Assembly (NCBI GenBank): GCA_002336855.1
Contig: DDEV01000039.1
Coordinates: 1 to 21,743 of the forward strand
Source: Leucobacter sp. UBA1945
Lineage (GTDB): Bacteria > Actinomycetota > Actinomycetes > Actinomycetales > Microbacteriaceae
DNA: 21,743 nt
Direction: 5' to 3'
Shown here in pieces: positions 6,933-15,470 of the stretch. The position numbers and the translations under genes were made by a program. The notes under the pieces were generated by a model that was not told where the DNA came from, made no database searches, and worked only from the letters and a program-made list of their open reading frames with translations. Numbering within the stretch: position 1 is the first letter of the stretch; every line of letters begins with the position of its first letter.

Positions 6933-7819
6933 CACACACCGTGACTCTCGCTCAGATCGGCCCAGAAACGCCGAAGAAGCGTCGCAAGCGCCCCCGCGCC
7001 GGCAACCGAGTGCTCTCGTATATCGGCGGCGCCGTGGTCCTCGCGACAGTCGTCGCAATCATCGCCGTGCATTTCTGGCCCGGCTTCGACCCGTACGCAC
7101 AAGACCTCACCGCGGTCAGGCTGAATCCGTTCGTCGACCCCGCGCATCCGCTCGGCACCGACGCTGTCGGTCGCGACCTGCTGAGCCGCCTCGCTGCGGG
7201 CGGCAAGACCACGCTGTGGATCACCGCCGCAATCGTCGGCATCAACATGGTGGTCGGCACGATCCTCGGCTTGCTCGCCGGTTTCTTCGGCGGCTGGCTC
7301 GACAACGTCATCGCCCTGCTCACCGACGTGAGCCTTGCGCTCCCAGCCGTGCTGCTGCTCATCGCCCTCTCGGCGATCTTCGGGCCGAGCGCGCTGCTCA
7401 TGATCCTGACCCTCGGTCTCACCCACTGGATGAGTTTCGCGCGCGTCGCTCGCGCCACCGCGCTCTCTCTGCGCGGCCGCGACTTCGTGCTCGCCCCGCA
7501 GATGCTCGGCGCCTCGTCGTCGCGCGTGATCCGCACGCACATTCTGCCGCACGTGGTGCCGCAGATGTTCATCATTGCGGTGACGAGCATCGGCCTCGTC
7601 ATTCTGCTGCAGGCGGGCCTCGACTACCTCGGCCTCGGCATTCAGCCACCCGAGCCCACGTGGGGTGGGCTCGTGCTCGAGGGGCAGAAGTACCTGCGCC
7701 TCTCACCCTGGCAGGTTGTGATCCCGGGTATCGCAATCTTCTTGATCGTCGGCGGAACCCAGTTCTTCAGCCAACGCTTCACCGCCGAGAACACCCAGCC
7801 CCTGCGAAAGGTTCGCTGA
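6929..7819 (+). CDS. Peptide-type ABC importer, permease 2 (DppC-like)
   Basis: A 296-aa inner membrane permease of the DppC/OppC type. A basic cytoplasmic N-terminus (PKKRRKRPRAGNR) precedes the first membrane helix. The landmarks HPLGTDAVGRDLLSRL, GFFGGWLD, the coupling stretch ARATALSLRGRDFVLA and GLDYLGLGIQPPEPTWG follow in the family order. The ATG at 6929 overlaps the stop of the first permease in ATGA. The ATPase gene starts two bases after its stop. It forms the heterodimeric channel with the preceding gene product. Confidence 0.93.
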   Translation: MTHTVTLAQIGPETPKKRRKRPRAGNRVLSYIGGAVVLATVVAIIAVHFWPGFDPYAQDLTAVRLNPFVDPAHPLGTDAVGRDLLSRLAAGGKTTLWITAAIVGINMVVGTILGLLAGFFGGWLDNVIALLTDVSLALPAVLLLIALSAIFGPSALLMILTLGLTHWMSFARVARATALSLRGRDFVLAPQMLGASSSRVIRTHILPHVVPQMFIIAVTSIGLVILLQAGLDYLGLGIQPPEPTWGGLVLEGQKYLRLSPWQVVIPGIAIFLIVGGTQFFSQRFTAENTQPLRKVR

Positions 7820-7820
7820 C

Positions 7821-8835
7821 ATGACCGAGCGCATTCCACTGCTTCAGGTTGAGAACCTGGTCATCACCACCACGGGCCCCGACGGCGAACCCGTTCGGCT
7901 CATCGACGGCATTTCTTTCGAGGTGCAAGAGGGCGAGGTGCTCGGCATCGTCGGCGAGTCGGGGTCAGGCAAGAGCCTCACCGTGCTCGCGGTGATGGGC
8001 CTGCTGCCCGTCGGTCTCGACATCGCCGAGGGCAGCATTCGCTGGCGCGGCAAGGATCTGGTTGGGCTTCGCGATCGCGAGCTGCGTCAGATGCGCGGCA
8101 ACGACTTCGGCATGATCTTCCAGGATCCCATGACCGCACTGAACCCGCTTCGTCGGGTGGGGGCGCAGCTCGCCGAAGCAGTTCGCCTGCACCAGAACGT
8201 GACTCGCGGCCAGGCTCGCGAGCGCGCGCACGAGCTGCTGCGCTCGGTCGGGGTGCCAGAACCCGAGAAGCGCGCGAAAGCGTACCCGCACGAGTGGTCG
8301 GGCGGGATGCGCCAGCGCGCCGTGATCGCCATGGCGATGGCCAACGATCCCGCGCTGCTCATCGCCGACGAACCCACGACGGCGCTCGACGTCACCGTGC
8401 AGGCGCAGGTGATGCGCACGCTCGCGGCGGCGCGCGAGGAGCTCTCTTCTGCCCTCATCCTGATCACCCACGACCTGGCGCTCGCGGCGCAGAACGCGTC
8501 GCGCATGATCATCATGTACTCGGGGCGAATCGTCGAGGCGGGCACGACCCGCGAGATCTTCCTGCACCCCACGCACCCGTACACCCAGGGCCTGCTCAAG
8601 AGCCTCATCTCGGAGGGCGACGAGCGCGCCTACGCGATTCCCGGCAACCCGCCGCTGCCAAGGCTGCGGCCGGTCGGCTGCGCGTTCGCCGCACGTTGCG
8701 AGCTGGCGAAGGGTCGCAGCGTCTGCACCGACGTGCGCCCCGAGCTCGAGCTGCGCCCGAACGGATCGTACTCGGCCTGCCACTTCGCTGACGAACTCGA
8801 CGCCGGGCGTGCGCCCACGACCGGAGGGATCTCAC

Positions 8836-8843
<8 letters not shown>
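7821..8843 (+). CDS. Peptide-type ABC importer, ATPase 1 (DppD-like)
   Basis: A 340-aa cytoplasmic ATPase of the DppD/OppD type. Walker A is GESGSGKS (residues 45-52), the Q-loop glutamine is 101, the ABC signature is WSGGMRQ (159-165), Walker B is LLIADE (179-184) and the H-loop histidine is 217. The C-terminal oligopeptide-transporter extension holds four cysteines (287, 293, 302, 320) in the spacing usual for this family; in at least one studied DppD these bind a 4Fe-4S cluster. GAAAGG upstream is a suitable ribosome-binding site. The gene overlaps the second ATPase gene by eight bases. The two ATPases together power the importer. Confidence 0.94.
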
Positions 8844-9615
<772 letters not shown>

Positions 9616-9667
9616 TTTCTCCGACTATCGGTCTCAACAAAACCACGCCGAGCTGAAGGAGCGACCC

Positions 9668-10849
9668 TTGCCACTGCGCAGCATCGACGGGCGAAGCGCC
9701 CGGCCCATCGCGCTCGTCGGCGGTCGCGTCTACGACCCCGACAGCGAAACGCTGAGCCCGCCCTCGACCGTAGTACTGCGCGACGGCATCATCGCCGAGC
9801 TGCGTGCGGGCACCAGCTCGCCCGCCGGTGCCGACGCCATCGACGTGAGCGGCAGCACCGTGCTGCCCGGCCTGATCGACGCGCACGCGCACCCGACACA
9901 GGCGGCCTCGCACGCCGAGCTGCTCGACTGGGATGGCTCGTACCACGCCATGCGCTCGGCCGCCGAGCTCGAACGCATGCTGCGCCGGGGGTTCACCACC
10001 GTGCGCGACATGGGAGGCGCCGAGACCGGGCTCGCACGAGCGGTGCGCGAGCGCCTGCTCACCTCGCCCCGCCTGCTTGCGGGCGGCCCGATCTTCGCAC
10101 CCACCGGTGGCCACGCCCTCACCCGCACCATCGACGGCGAGGTCGAGATCAGAAGGGCACTGCGCGAGCAGTTTCGCGACGGCGCCGACCATATCAAACT
10201 CACGGTCTCGGGCGGCGTGATCTCGAAAATGCGCATCGAGTCGCTCGGGTTCTCTGAGGCCGAATTGCGCGCGGCCGTCGACGAGGCACGCCTCGCAAAG
10301 CGTTACATCGCGGCACACGCCTACACGGCCGAGGCGGTGAACCGCGCGCTCGAGTGCGGGGTGCGAACGATCGAGCACGGCACACACATCGACGACGAGT
10401 CGATCCGGCTGCTGACCGAGCTGCCCGACGTGCACCTCGTGCCGACGCTTGTCACCTACTGGTCGTCGCTGCAATCGCCGAACTCCTTCACCAATGAGCA
10501 ACGACGGGCCGTCACCGAGCTGCTCGAGCTCGGCACCGAAGCGCTCGCGCGCGCCGACGCGGCGGGCGTCTCTCTCGGCTACGGAACCGATCTGCACGGC
10601 AGCGGCCACGAGCTGCAGCTCGAAGAGATTCGACTGCGCGCCCGCGTGCAACGCCCCGAGGCGATCCTCCGCTCGCTCACCCTCGCCGGCGCGCGCATTG
10701 TCGGCCTTGCAGAGCAGCTCGGCCAAGTGCGCGAGGGGTACCTGGCCGATCTGCTCGTCGTCGGCTCCGATCCTCGCGCCGACCTCGACGCGATCGCCGA
10801 CCCGTCGCGGCAACGAATCGTGATCAGCGCCGGCGCACTCCTCCCTTGA
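9668..10849 (+). CDS. Metal-dependent amidohydrolase (imidazolonepropionase/Xaa-dipeptidase-like)
   Basis: A 393-aa cytoplasmic hydrolase of the amidohydrolase superfamily, closest in layout to the COG1228 group that includes imidazolonepropionase and Xaa-Arg/Xaa-Lys dipeptidases. The metal site can be read in full: HxH at 73 and 75 (DAHAHP), a probable carboxylated Lys177 (HIKLTVSGG), His217, His237 (IEHGTH) and the catalytic Asp308 (GTDLHG). A small N-terminal beta-sandwich (ALVGGRVYDP) and its C-terminal return (GYLADLLVVGSDP) flank the barrel. The start is TTG at 9668 with GAAGGAG seven bases upstream; no terminator separates it from the ATPase gene. It probably cleaves the amide or peptide brought in by the importer. 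It is not likely to be HutI, because no other hut gene is present. Confidence 0.9.
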   Translation: MPLRSIDGRSARPIALVGGRVYDPDSETLSPPSTVVLRDGIIAELRAGTSSPAGADAIDVSGSTVLPGLIDAHAHPTQAASHAELLDWDGSYHAMRSAAELERMLRRGFTTVRDMGGAETGLARAVRERLLTSPRLLAGGPIFAPTGGHALTRTIDGEVEIRRALREQFRDGADHIKLTVSGGVISKMRIESLGFSEAELRAAVDEARLAKRYIAAHAYTAEAVNRALECGVRTIEHGTHIDDESIRLLTELPDVHLVPTLVTYWSSLQSPNSFTNEQRRAVTELLELGTEALARADAAGVSLGYGTDLHGSGHELQLEEIRLRARVQRPEAILRSLTLAGARIVGLAEQLGQVREGYLADLLVVGSDPRADLDAIADPSRQRIVISAGALLP

Positions 10850-10871
10850 CTTTCACCCGAACGAAGCGAGA

Positions 10872-10877
10872 TATTCT
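10872..10877 (+). promoter_or_regulatory. -10 box of a leaderless gntR transcript
   Basis: TATTCT ends eight bases before the ATG at 10886, and no Shine-Dalgarno sequence is present. A TTGACT (10846-10851) lies upstream but with a 20-base spacer, longer than usual. The position fits transcription starting at or next to the ATG. The box lies after the amidohydrolase stop, so the regulator may have its own promoter. Confidence 0.5.
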
Positions 10878-10885
10878 TGACAACT

Positions 10886-11566
10886 ATGGAACTGCACGCG
10901 GGTGAGCAACTGAGCGAGAACGGCGGCGAGGCGACTCGCGGGCCTCAGGTCGCCGACATTCTTCGAGACCGCATTCTCGAGGGCAAGCTGACCCCCGGGC
11001 AACGCCTCGTAGAGCGCACGCTCGCGAGCGAGCTCGGCGTCTCGCGTATTCCGGTGCGCGACGCGCTCAACATTCTGCGCGGCGAGGGCTTCGTCACCGC
11101 GTTTCCGAATCGCGGCATGCTCGTCACCCCGATGTCGCGCCAAGACATCGAGGAGCTCTTCGAGGTGCGCGAGGCGCTCGAGGTGCTCGCCGCTCGCCGC
11201 GCAACCGAGAACGCCACCCCAGAAGAGCTCGACCAGCTCGCCGAGGCGCTCGCCCACTCAGAAGAGGCAGCTGCCCGCTCAGACGCGCGGGCCGTCGGCA
11301 GGTGCAATCAAGACTTTCACGACCTGCTCACCGCGAGTGCGCACAATACGCTGCTGACCTCGCTCATGGTGCCGCTCGAGGGCCGGCTGCACTGGCTGCT
11401 GCGGCAGAACGACGACCCGGCGCTGCTGCACACCGAGCACGTCGAACTTCTCAAGGCGATTCGCAGTGGCGACCCAGAGCTCGCCGCACAGCGCGCGCTC
11501 TCGCACGTGTGCACGAGCCGTAAGATCTGGCTCGAGCTCGAAGCGCGGCGAGGCAACGAGGCGTAG
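10886..11566 (+). CDS. GntR-family regulator (FadR subfamily, FCD domain)
   Basis: A 226-aa DNA-binding regulator. The N-terminal winged helix-turn-helix (about residues 20-85) includes LASELGVSRIPVRDALNILR and the wing FPNRGMLVTP. The C-terminal FCD ligand domain contains candidate metal or ligand residues in FHDLL, EHVELLKAI and ALSHV. It closes the catabolic cluster and is the best candidate for the repressor that binds the TGGTATACCA sites at 2363, 4266 and 4293; this pairing is inference. The ATG at 10886 is preferred over the TTG at 10877 because it lies at the right distance from TATTCT for a leaderless message. No TGGTATACCA site is seen at its own promoter. Confidence 0.92.
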   Translation: MELHAGEQLSENGGEATRGPQVADILRDRILEGKLTPGQRLVERTLASELGVSRIPVRDALNILRGEGFVTAFPNRGMLVTPMSRQDIEELFEVREALEVLAARRATENATPEELDQLAEALAHSEEAAARSDARAVGRCNQDFHDLLTASAHNTLLTSLMVPLEGRLHWLLRQNDDPALLHTEHVELLKAIRSGDPELAAQRALSHVCTSRKIWLELEARRGNEA

Positions 11567-11626
11567 TGAGTGGGCGGCCGACGTCGCCCGTTCGCGTCTA
11601 CAACCCGCGCCCGAGATCGCGCACGC

Positions 11627-11661
11627 AAAAGCGCCGCCCCTCCCGAAGGAAGAGCGGCGCT
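11627..11661 (-). terminator. Terminator of rpsO
   Basis: Read on the minus strand, AGCGCCGC (11661-11654) pairs with GCGGCGCT (11637-11630) and the stem is followed by TTTTGC. It lies about 55 bases after the rpsO stop. The same hairpin faces the gntR gene from the other side but has no T-tract in that direction. Confidence 0.8.
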
Positions 11662-11714
11662 CTGAGCGTGATTGAGATCGTATCGACCAGCGCTACCCGT
11701 AGGCTCGCGGCGCG

Positions 11715-11984
11715 TTAGCGGCGCAAACCGAGGCGCTCGATGAGCGAGCGGTAGCGGGTGATGTCGACGTTCTGCAGGTAACCGAGCAGACGGCGACGCT
11801 GACCCACGAGCAGCAGGAGGCCACGACGCGAGTGGTGGTCGTGCTTGTGCTCCTTGAGGTGCTCGGTCAGGTCCTTGATGCGCTGGGTGAGAATTGCAAC
11901 CTGAACTTCGGGAGAACCGGTGTCGCCCGGCTTGGTTGCGTACTCGTCGATGATCGACTTCTTCACCTCGGGTGCAAGTGACAT
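11715..11984 (-). CDS. rpsO: Ribosomal protein S15
   Basis: An 89-aa primary 16S rRNA-binding protein of the small ribosomal subunit, of normal family length. The conserved pieces GDTGSPEVQVAILT, LKEHKHDHHSRRGL and LVGQRRRLLGYL are all present; the DHHSRRGL stretch makes contact with rRNA in known S15 structures. The ATG at 11984 has a strong AGAGGAGAG site upstream. It is monocistronic, with an extended -10 promoter about 90 bases upstream and a terminator behind it. pnp, which often follows rpsO, is not present within the window. Confidence 0.98.
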   Translation of the reverse strand: MSLAPEVKKSIIDEYATKPGDTGSPEVQVAILTQRIKDLTEHLKEHKHDHHSRRGLLLLVGQRRRLLGYLQNVDITRYRSLIERLGLRR

Positions 11985-12016
11985 ATGTGCTCTCCTCTGT
12001 TCGTTGCGCGGCGCCC

Positions 12017-12031
12017 ACAGCAGGATGCTGC
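12017..12031 (-). promoter_or_regulatory. Hairpin in the rpsO leader
   Basis: In the untranslated leader of rpsO, GCAGCA and TGCTGT pair around a three-base loop. S15 represses its own translation through structured leaders in several bacterial groups, so this may belong to such an element. The fold and the S15 site have not been established here. Confidence 0.35.
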
Positions 12032-12070
12032 AGCTCTCTCTTTCCGCGGCCGTTCGACGGCAACCTTCAT

Positions 12071-12079
12071 ATATTAGCA
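12071..12079 (-). promoter_or_regulatory. Extended -10 promoter of rpsO
   Basis: On the minus strand TGCTAATAT matches an extended -10 (TGnTAnnaT), which does not require a good -35, and none is visible. Transcription from about 12064 would give a leader near 80 bases before rpsO. Confidence 0.6.
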
Positions 12080-12142
12080 GACTCTACGCCACCGCGCTTG
12101 TCAGACTTCGACTTCTTTCATACGCGGCGGGGACGAGTGCAA

Positions 12143-12148
12143 TAGCCT
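12143..12148 (+). promoter_or_regulatory. -10-like hexamer for a leaderless Nudix transcript
   Basis: TAGCCT ends six bases before the ATG at 12155. No Shine-Dalgarno sequence precedes the start. The spacing matches the leaderless pattern seen at other genes here. Confidence 0.4.
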
Positions 12149-12154
12149 TGGGGC

Positions 12155-12670
12155 ATGAGCGATCTCAGAAACCCTGGCGACGCGTGGGTCGTCGCCGAAG
12201 ATGGTGGCCGCTACTGGGGGCATTTTGGCGCGGCGGGCCTGCTCGCTCACGATCCTGCCCGCGGCATCCTGCTGCAGCATCGGGTCAGTTGGAGCGATCA
12301 CGGCGGCACCTGGGGCATTCCGGGCGGCGCGCGCCACGAGGGCGAGGGCGCAATCGATGCCGCGATCCGCGAGTCCCATGAAGAGGCTGGCGTGCCGTTC
12401 GACGCGGTACTCCCCCACTACGCCTACGTCATCGACCGCGGCGGCTGGACGTACACGACTGTCGTCGCCACCGTGACGACACCGTTCGAGCCCGAGATGA
12501 ACGATCCCGAGAGCCACGCGCTCGAGTGGATCGCGCTCGATGACGTCGAAAACTTCGATCTGCATCCGGGTTTCGCGGCGAGTTGGCCGCTGCTTCGCCC
12601 AGTTCTGGGCGAGGATCCCCAGACCGTCGAGCGATTGCTCGCTGAGGGGCTCATCACCCGTATCGCCTGA
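12155..12670 (+). CDS. Nudix hydrolase
   Basis: A 171-aa cytoplasmic hydrolase of nucleoside-diphosphate-linked compounds. The Nudix box is complete: the segment starting GGARHEGEGAIDAAIRE and continuing SHEEAGV fits G-x5-E-x7-RE-U-x-EE-x-G-U exactly, so the metal-binding glutamates are intact. Before it lies the usual first strand (AGLLAHDPARGILLQHR) and the WGIPGG turn. Substrate specificity cannot be told. It stands alone between rpsO and the haem genes and converges on hemQ, with a shared hairpin in the gap. Confidence 0.93.
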   Translation: MSDLRNPGDAWVVAEDGGRYWGHFGAAGLLAHDPARGILLQHRVSWSDHGGTWGIPGGARHEGEGAIDAAIRESHEEAGVPFDAVLPHYAYVIDRGGWTYTTVVATVTTPFEPEMNDPESHALEWIALDDVENFDLHPGFAASWPLLRPVLGEDPQTVERLLAEGLITRIA

Positions 12671-12673
12671 AGC

Positions 12674-12718
12674 GAGGTGTCCGGTTTCCGTGACACTTGC
12701 GCGGCAACCGAACACCTC
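12674..12718. terminator. Bidirectional hairpin between Nudix gene and hemQ
   Basis: GAGGTGTCCGGTT (12674-12686) pairs with AACCGAACACCTC (12706-12718) with one mismatch and a 19-base loop. It fills the gap between the convergent genes and reaches into the hemQ stop codon. There is no T-tract on either side, so it may work as a weak terminator for both genes. Confidence 0.5.
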
Positions 12719-13427
12719 ACCCCAGTGCGCGCCTCAGCAGCGTCACGGCATCAGCGCGCGGGCCGGTGAAGAAGGGGACCTCCTCGCGCACGTGCCGCCT
12801 CGCTTCGGTAGCTCGCAGGTCGCGCATGAGATCGACGATGCGCACGAGATCGTCGCTCTCGAAGGCGAGCAGCCACTCGTAGTCTCCGAGCGCGAACGAC
12901 GAAATCGTGTTCGCGAGCACGTCGCCGTAGCCGCGGGCGGCCATGCCGTGCTCACGCAGCAGCCTGCTGCGCTCCTCGTCTGGCAGCAGGTACCAGTCGT
13001 ACGAGCGCACGAACGGATACACGCAGACGTAACCGAGCGGGCGCTCCCCCGCGAGAAACGCAGGCACGTGCGAGCGGTTGAACTCGGCGGCTCGGTGCAC
13101 GCCGATGTTCGACCACACCGGCTCGAGCCGCCCTGCGCTCTCCTCGAGCACGGCACGGTACGCCGCCTGCAGCGCCTCCGAGGTCGGCGCGTGTGCCCAC
13201 AGCATGAGATCGGCATCGGCGCGAAACCCCGAGAGGTCGTACCAGCCGCGAACCGTGAGCCCTTCGATGTCGCGCAGGCGAGCCTCGATCGCCTCGACCG
13301 CCTGTGGGCCGGTCGCGGCGACGGTTCGCCGCTCGGCGAACACCGCGTAGATCGTGTAGTTGGTGGTCTCGTTGATCCCCTCGGCGACCGAGGAGTGATC
13401 GATCACCGGCAAATATGACTGCTTCAT
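12717..13427 (-). CDS. hemQ: Coproheme decarboxylase (HemQ/ChdC)
   Basis: A 236-aa enzyme of the chlorite dismutase superfamily. In Gram-positive bacteria this family turns iron-coproporphyrin III (coproheme) into haem b by two oxidative decarboxylations, the last step of the coproporphyrin-dependent pathway. Tyr137 in VYPFVRSYDWYLLP is at the position of the catalytic tyrosine, and His160 in LLREHG is at the position of the proximal haem ligand. The tyrosine-to-histidine spacing is shorter than in Bacillota HemQ, as the loop after YP is compact. GGGAGG precedes the ATG at 13427. The ferrochelatase gene that makes its substrate ends only 18 bases upstream, so the two are one operon. Confidence 0.94.
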   Translation of the reverse strand: MKQSYLPVIDHSSVAEGINETTNYTIYAVFAERRTVAATGPQAVEAIEARLRDIEGLTVRGWYDLSGFRADADLMLWAHAPTSEALQAAYRAVLEESAGRLEPVWSNIGVHRAAEFNRSHVPAFLAGERPLGYVCVYPFVRSYDWYLLPDEERSRLLREHGMAARGYGDVLANTISSFALGDYEWLLAFESDDLVRIVDLMRDLRATEARRHVREEVPFFTGPRADAVTLLRRALG

Positions 13428-13445
13428 CGCGAATCGCCTCCCCTG

Positions 13446-14543
13446 CTAGTCTCGCTCGCCCGCGAGCACCGGGATCCCGGTGACCTCACCGTGCCGCATT
13501 CGGCAACTGCCAGGCGGCGCGATGTCGGGAAACGCCTCGAACTCGCCCGTCGTCGGCGCTTCAATTGCAATGCCCCGCTCCCGCGAGGCGCGTTCGATCA
13601 CCATGTCGACGATTCCGCGCACGAACTCAGGGTGCACCCCCACCGTCGCGGCCCTCACCGCTGCAATGCCGTGCTCGGCCGCCGTCGCCATGGCCTCTAT
13701 GTCGAGGTCGAAGGCCACCTCCATATGGTCGCTGATGAAGCCGATCGGGGCGATGATGACCTTCTTGACGCCCTCGGCGGCGAGCGCTTCGATGTGATCG
13801 TTCACATCCGGTTCGAGCCACGGCACTCTCGGGTCGCCAGACCTCGAGCAGTAGGCCAGGGACGAGTCGAAGACGGGCGCGAGACCGAGCGAGAGCATCG
13901 AATCGATCACGGCACGCACGTCTTCATGCTGCTCGCGGTAGCCCGGGCCAGTCACCGCCGAGGCGTCTTGCATCGTATCGGGGATCGAGTGGGTGACGTA
14001 CACGATGTGCGCACCGGCAAGACCGCCCTCGAGTGTTTCGGCCGCGTCAGAGATCGCGGCGGCATTTGCGGCCACGAAGCCCGGATCGTTGAAGAAGGGG
14101 CGCAACACATCGATCTCTGGAGCCAGATCGCCGAGCATCTGCCTCGCCTCTGCGAGATGCTCGCGGTACTGACGGCTCCCAGAGTACGACGCGTAGGCGC
14201 TCGTCACGAGCGCGAGCACGCGCTTCGCTCCGAATGCACCCGCATCACGCAGCGTATCGACGGTATACGGGTGCCAGTTGCGGTTACCCCAGATCACCGG
14301 AAGCTCGATGCCGCGACGCTCGAGCTCGTCGCGAACCGCCGAGAGCAACTCGAGATTCTGCTCGTTGATGGGGCTCTTGCCTCCGAACCCGTAGTAGTGC
14401 TCGCCGACCTCCCGCAGTCGCTCCTCGGGAATCTGCTTTCCTCTCGTCACGTTTCGAAGGAACGGAACAACGTCGTCAGGAGCGTTTGGGCCCCCGAAGG
14501 AGCAGATCAGTAGAGCATCGTAAGGGGTCGTCGCTTGAGCCAT
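13446..14543 (-). CDS. hemH: Coproporphyrin ferrochelatase
   Basis: Inserts Fe2+ into coproporphyrin III (the CpfC role, because hemQ follows). The protein is 365 aa from the ATG at 14543. Landmarks are LLICSFGGP, HYYGFGGKSPINEQN, GNRNWHPYT with the probable catalytic histidine, and APIGFISDHMEVAFDLDIE with the paired acidic residue. Only one cysteine lies in the C-terminal tail (GSCRMRHG), so the tail cysteine cluster that helps bind 2Fe-2S in some actinobacterial ferrochelatases looks absent or reduced. The ATG at 14543 is preferred to the one at 14555 because GGTGA lies five bases upstream; 14555 has no usable site. Two ACATCTGATGT palindromes overlap the promoter, suggesting control by the divergent GntR regulator. 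Confidence 0.93.
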   Translation of the reverse strand: MAQATTPYDALLICSFGGPNAPDDVVPFLRNVTRGKQIPEERLREVGEHYYGFGGKSPINEQNLELLSAVRDELERRGIELPVIWGNRNWHPYTVDTLRDAGAFGAKRVLALVTSAYASYSGSRQYREHLAEARQMLGDLAPEIDVLRPFFNDPGFVAANAAAISDAAETLEGGLAGAHIVYVTHSIPDTMQDASAVTGPGYREQHEDVRAVIDSMLSLGLAPVFDSSLAYCSRSGDPRVPWLEPDVNDHIEALAAEGVKKVIIAPIGFISDHMEVAFDLDIEAMATAAEHGIAAVRAATVGVHPEFVRGIVDMVIERASRERGIAIEAPTTGEFEAFPDIAPPGSCRMRHGEVTGIPVLAGERD

Positions 14544-14572
14544 GTTTTTCACCATAACACCAGCTTGCCTGT

Positions 14573-14583
14573 ACATCTGATGT
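14573..14583. promoter_or_regulatory. Operator ACATCTGATGT, copy A
   Basis: A perfect odd-centred palindrome (ACATC-T-GATGT), identical to copy B 14 bp away centre to centre. It lies at the predicted transcription start of hemH, 30 bases before its start codon. Confidence 0.62.
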
Positions 14584-14586
14584 ATA
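14581..14586 (-). promoter_or_regulatory. Probable -10 box of hemH
   Basis: On the minus strand TATACA lies in and beside the three-base gap between the two palindromes, giving a start near 14574 and a leader of about 30 bases. No convincing -35 is visible. A protein bound to the repeats would cover this box. Confidence 0.45.
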
Positions 14587-14597
14587 ACATCTGATGT
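14587..14597. promoter_or_regulatory. Operator ACATCTGATGT, copy B
   Basis: An exact second copy of the palindrome at 14573, separated from it by ATA. Paired sites in the gap between a GntR gene and a divergent target are usual for this family. Confidence 0.62.
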
Positions 14598-14661
14598 CTG
14601 CAGTTTGCTCTCACCCGCCTCTCGTTGGGGCCCTCCCGCGTGCGTCACCGCGCCTTGACGA

Positions 14662-14667
14662 TATAGT
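14662..14667 (+). promoter_or_regulatory. -10 box of the second gntR gene
   Basis: TATAGT is a near-consensus -10 hexamer 32 bases before the ATG at 14700, which has its own Shine-Dalgarno sequence. A TTGACG just upstream is too close to act as its -35. Confidence 0.45.
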
Positions 14668-14699
14668 CGAAGTCTCAGCAGAAATACGCGGAGGTGCTG

Positions 14700-15470
14700 A
14701 TGTCATCACCCGTGCGCAGCGGCTCGCAAAAAGCGAACGACACGCTCGGCTTCTTACGCTCCAAGATTCTGAGCGGGGAATGGCCAATCGATGAGCTCAT
14801 TCCCAAAGAGCCCGAACTCATGGACCTCATCGGCGTCGGTAAATCGACCGTGCGCGAGGCGGTGCGCTCCCTTGCCACGCTTGGCATGCTGCAGACGGTG
14901 CCGGGCGTGGGCACTTTCGTGCGCGCACGTACCCCGGCAAGCTCGATCCTCACGCAATTTCTCGCGGATCAAGACATTGAAGAGGTGCTCGTCTACCGAA
15001 GGTCGCTCGAGATCGAGGCGGCCCAGACGGCGGCGGTACGGCGCAGCGAGGAGCAACTCGAAGCGATTCGTGAAAGCTACCGACTGAGCGTCGAAGCGCA
15101 CGAGCAGCACGCAGAGCCGGTCGCCTGCAACCAGGTGTCGCACGAGCATTCCCTGCACCGCCTCATCGTCGAGGCGAGCGGTAGCAAGCTGCTGCTCGAC
15201 CTCTACAACGGGGTCATGGCAACGCTGAACGAAGCTATGGGCCGCGGTCAAGTCTTCGTTGGCGCCACCGAAGAGACCGTACTGCTCGACCACGGCGCAC
15301 TCCTACGCGCACTCGAACAGCGAAACGTGAGAGATGCGGCGCACGCCATGGCGCTGCACGCCGACAGAGATCTCGGCCTGCACACAGACGAACTCGACCT
15401 CTTCAGAAGCACGGAGCGCGCCGAGACCCTCATCGAGGCCGGGTTCGACCCTCGGTCGAGTCAAGACTAG
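14700..15470 (+). CDS. GntR-family regulator (FadR subfamily, FCD domain)
   Basis: A 256-aa DNA-binding regulator. The winged helix-turn-helix occupies about residues 10-78, with the recognition part LMDLIGVGKSTVREAVRSLA and the wing VPGVGTFVRA. The FCD effector domain follows, with candidate ligand residues in SHEHSLHRLIVEASG, LLDHGALLRAL and AMALHADRD. GGAGG (14690-14694) precedes the ATG at 14700. It is divergent from hemH, and the ACATCTGATGT pair lies between them, so regulation of hemH (and possibly of itself) is the simplest reading. The recognition helix differs from that of the GntR protein at 10886, consistent with a different operator. Its stop codon overlaps the stop of the convergent membrane protein gene. 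Confidence 0.92.
   Translation: MSSPVRSGSQKANDTLGFLRSKILSGEWPIDELIPKEPELMDLIGVGKSTVREAVRSLATLGMLQTVPGVGTFVRARTPASSILTQFLADQDIEEVLVYRRSLEIEAAQTAAVRRSEEQLEAIRESYRLSVEAHEQHAEPVACNQVSHEHSLHRLIVEASGSKLLLDLYNGVMATLNEAMGRGQVFVGATEETVLLDHGALLRALEQRNVRDAAHAMALHADRDLGLHTDELDLFRSTERAETLIEAGFDPRSSQD

Noticed and set aside
10877..10882. TTGACA just before the gntR start as a -35 box
   Set aside because: A -10 17 bases downstream would lie inside the gene and start transcription after the ATG; the TATTCT overlapping it is better placed as a -10.
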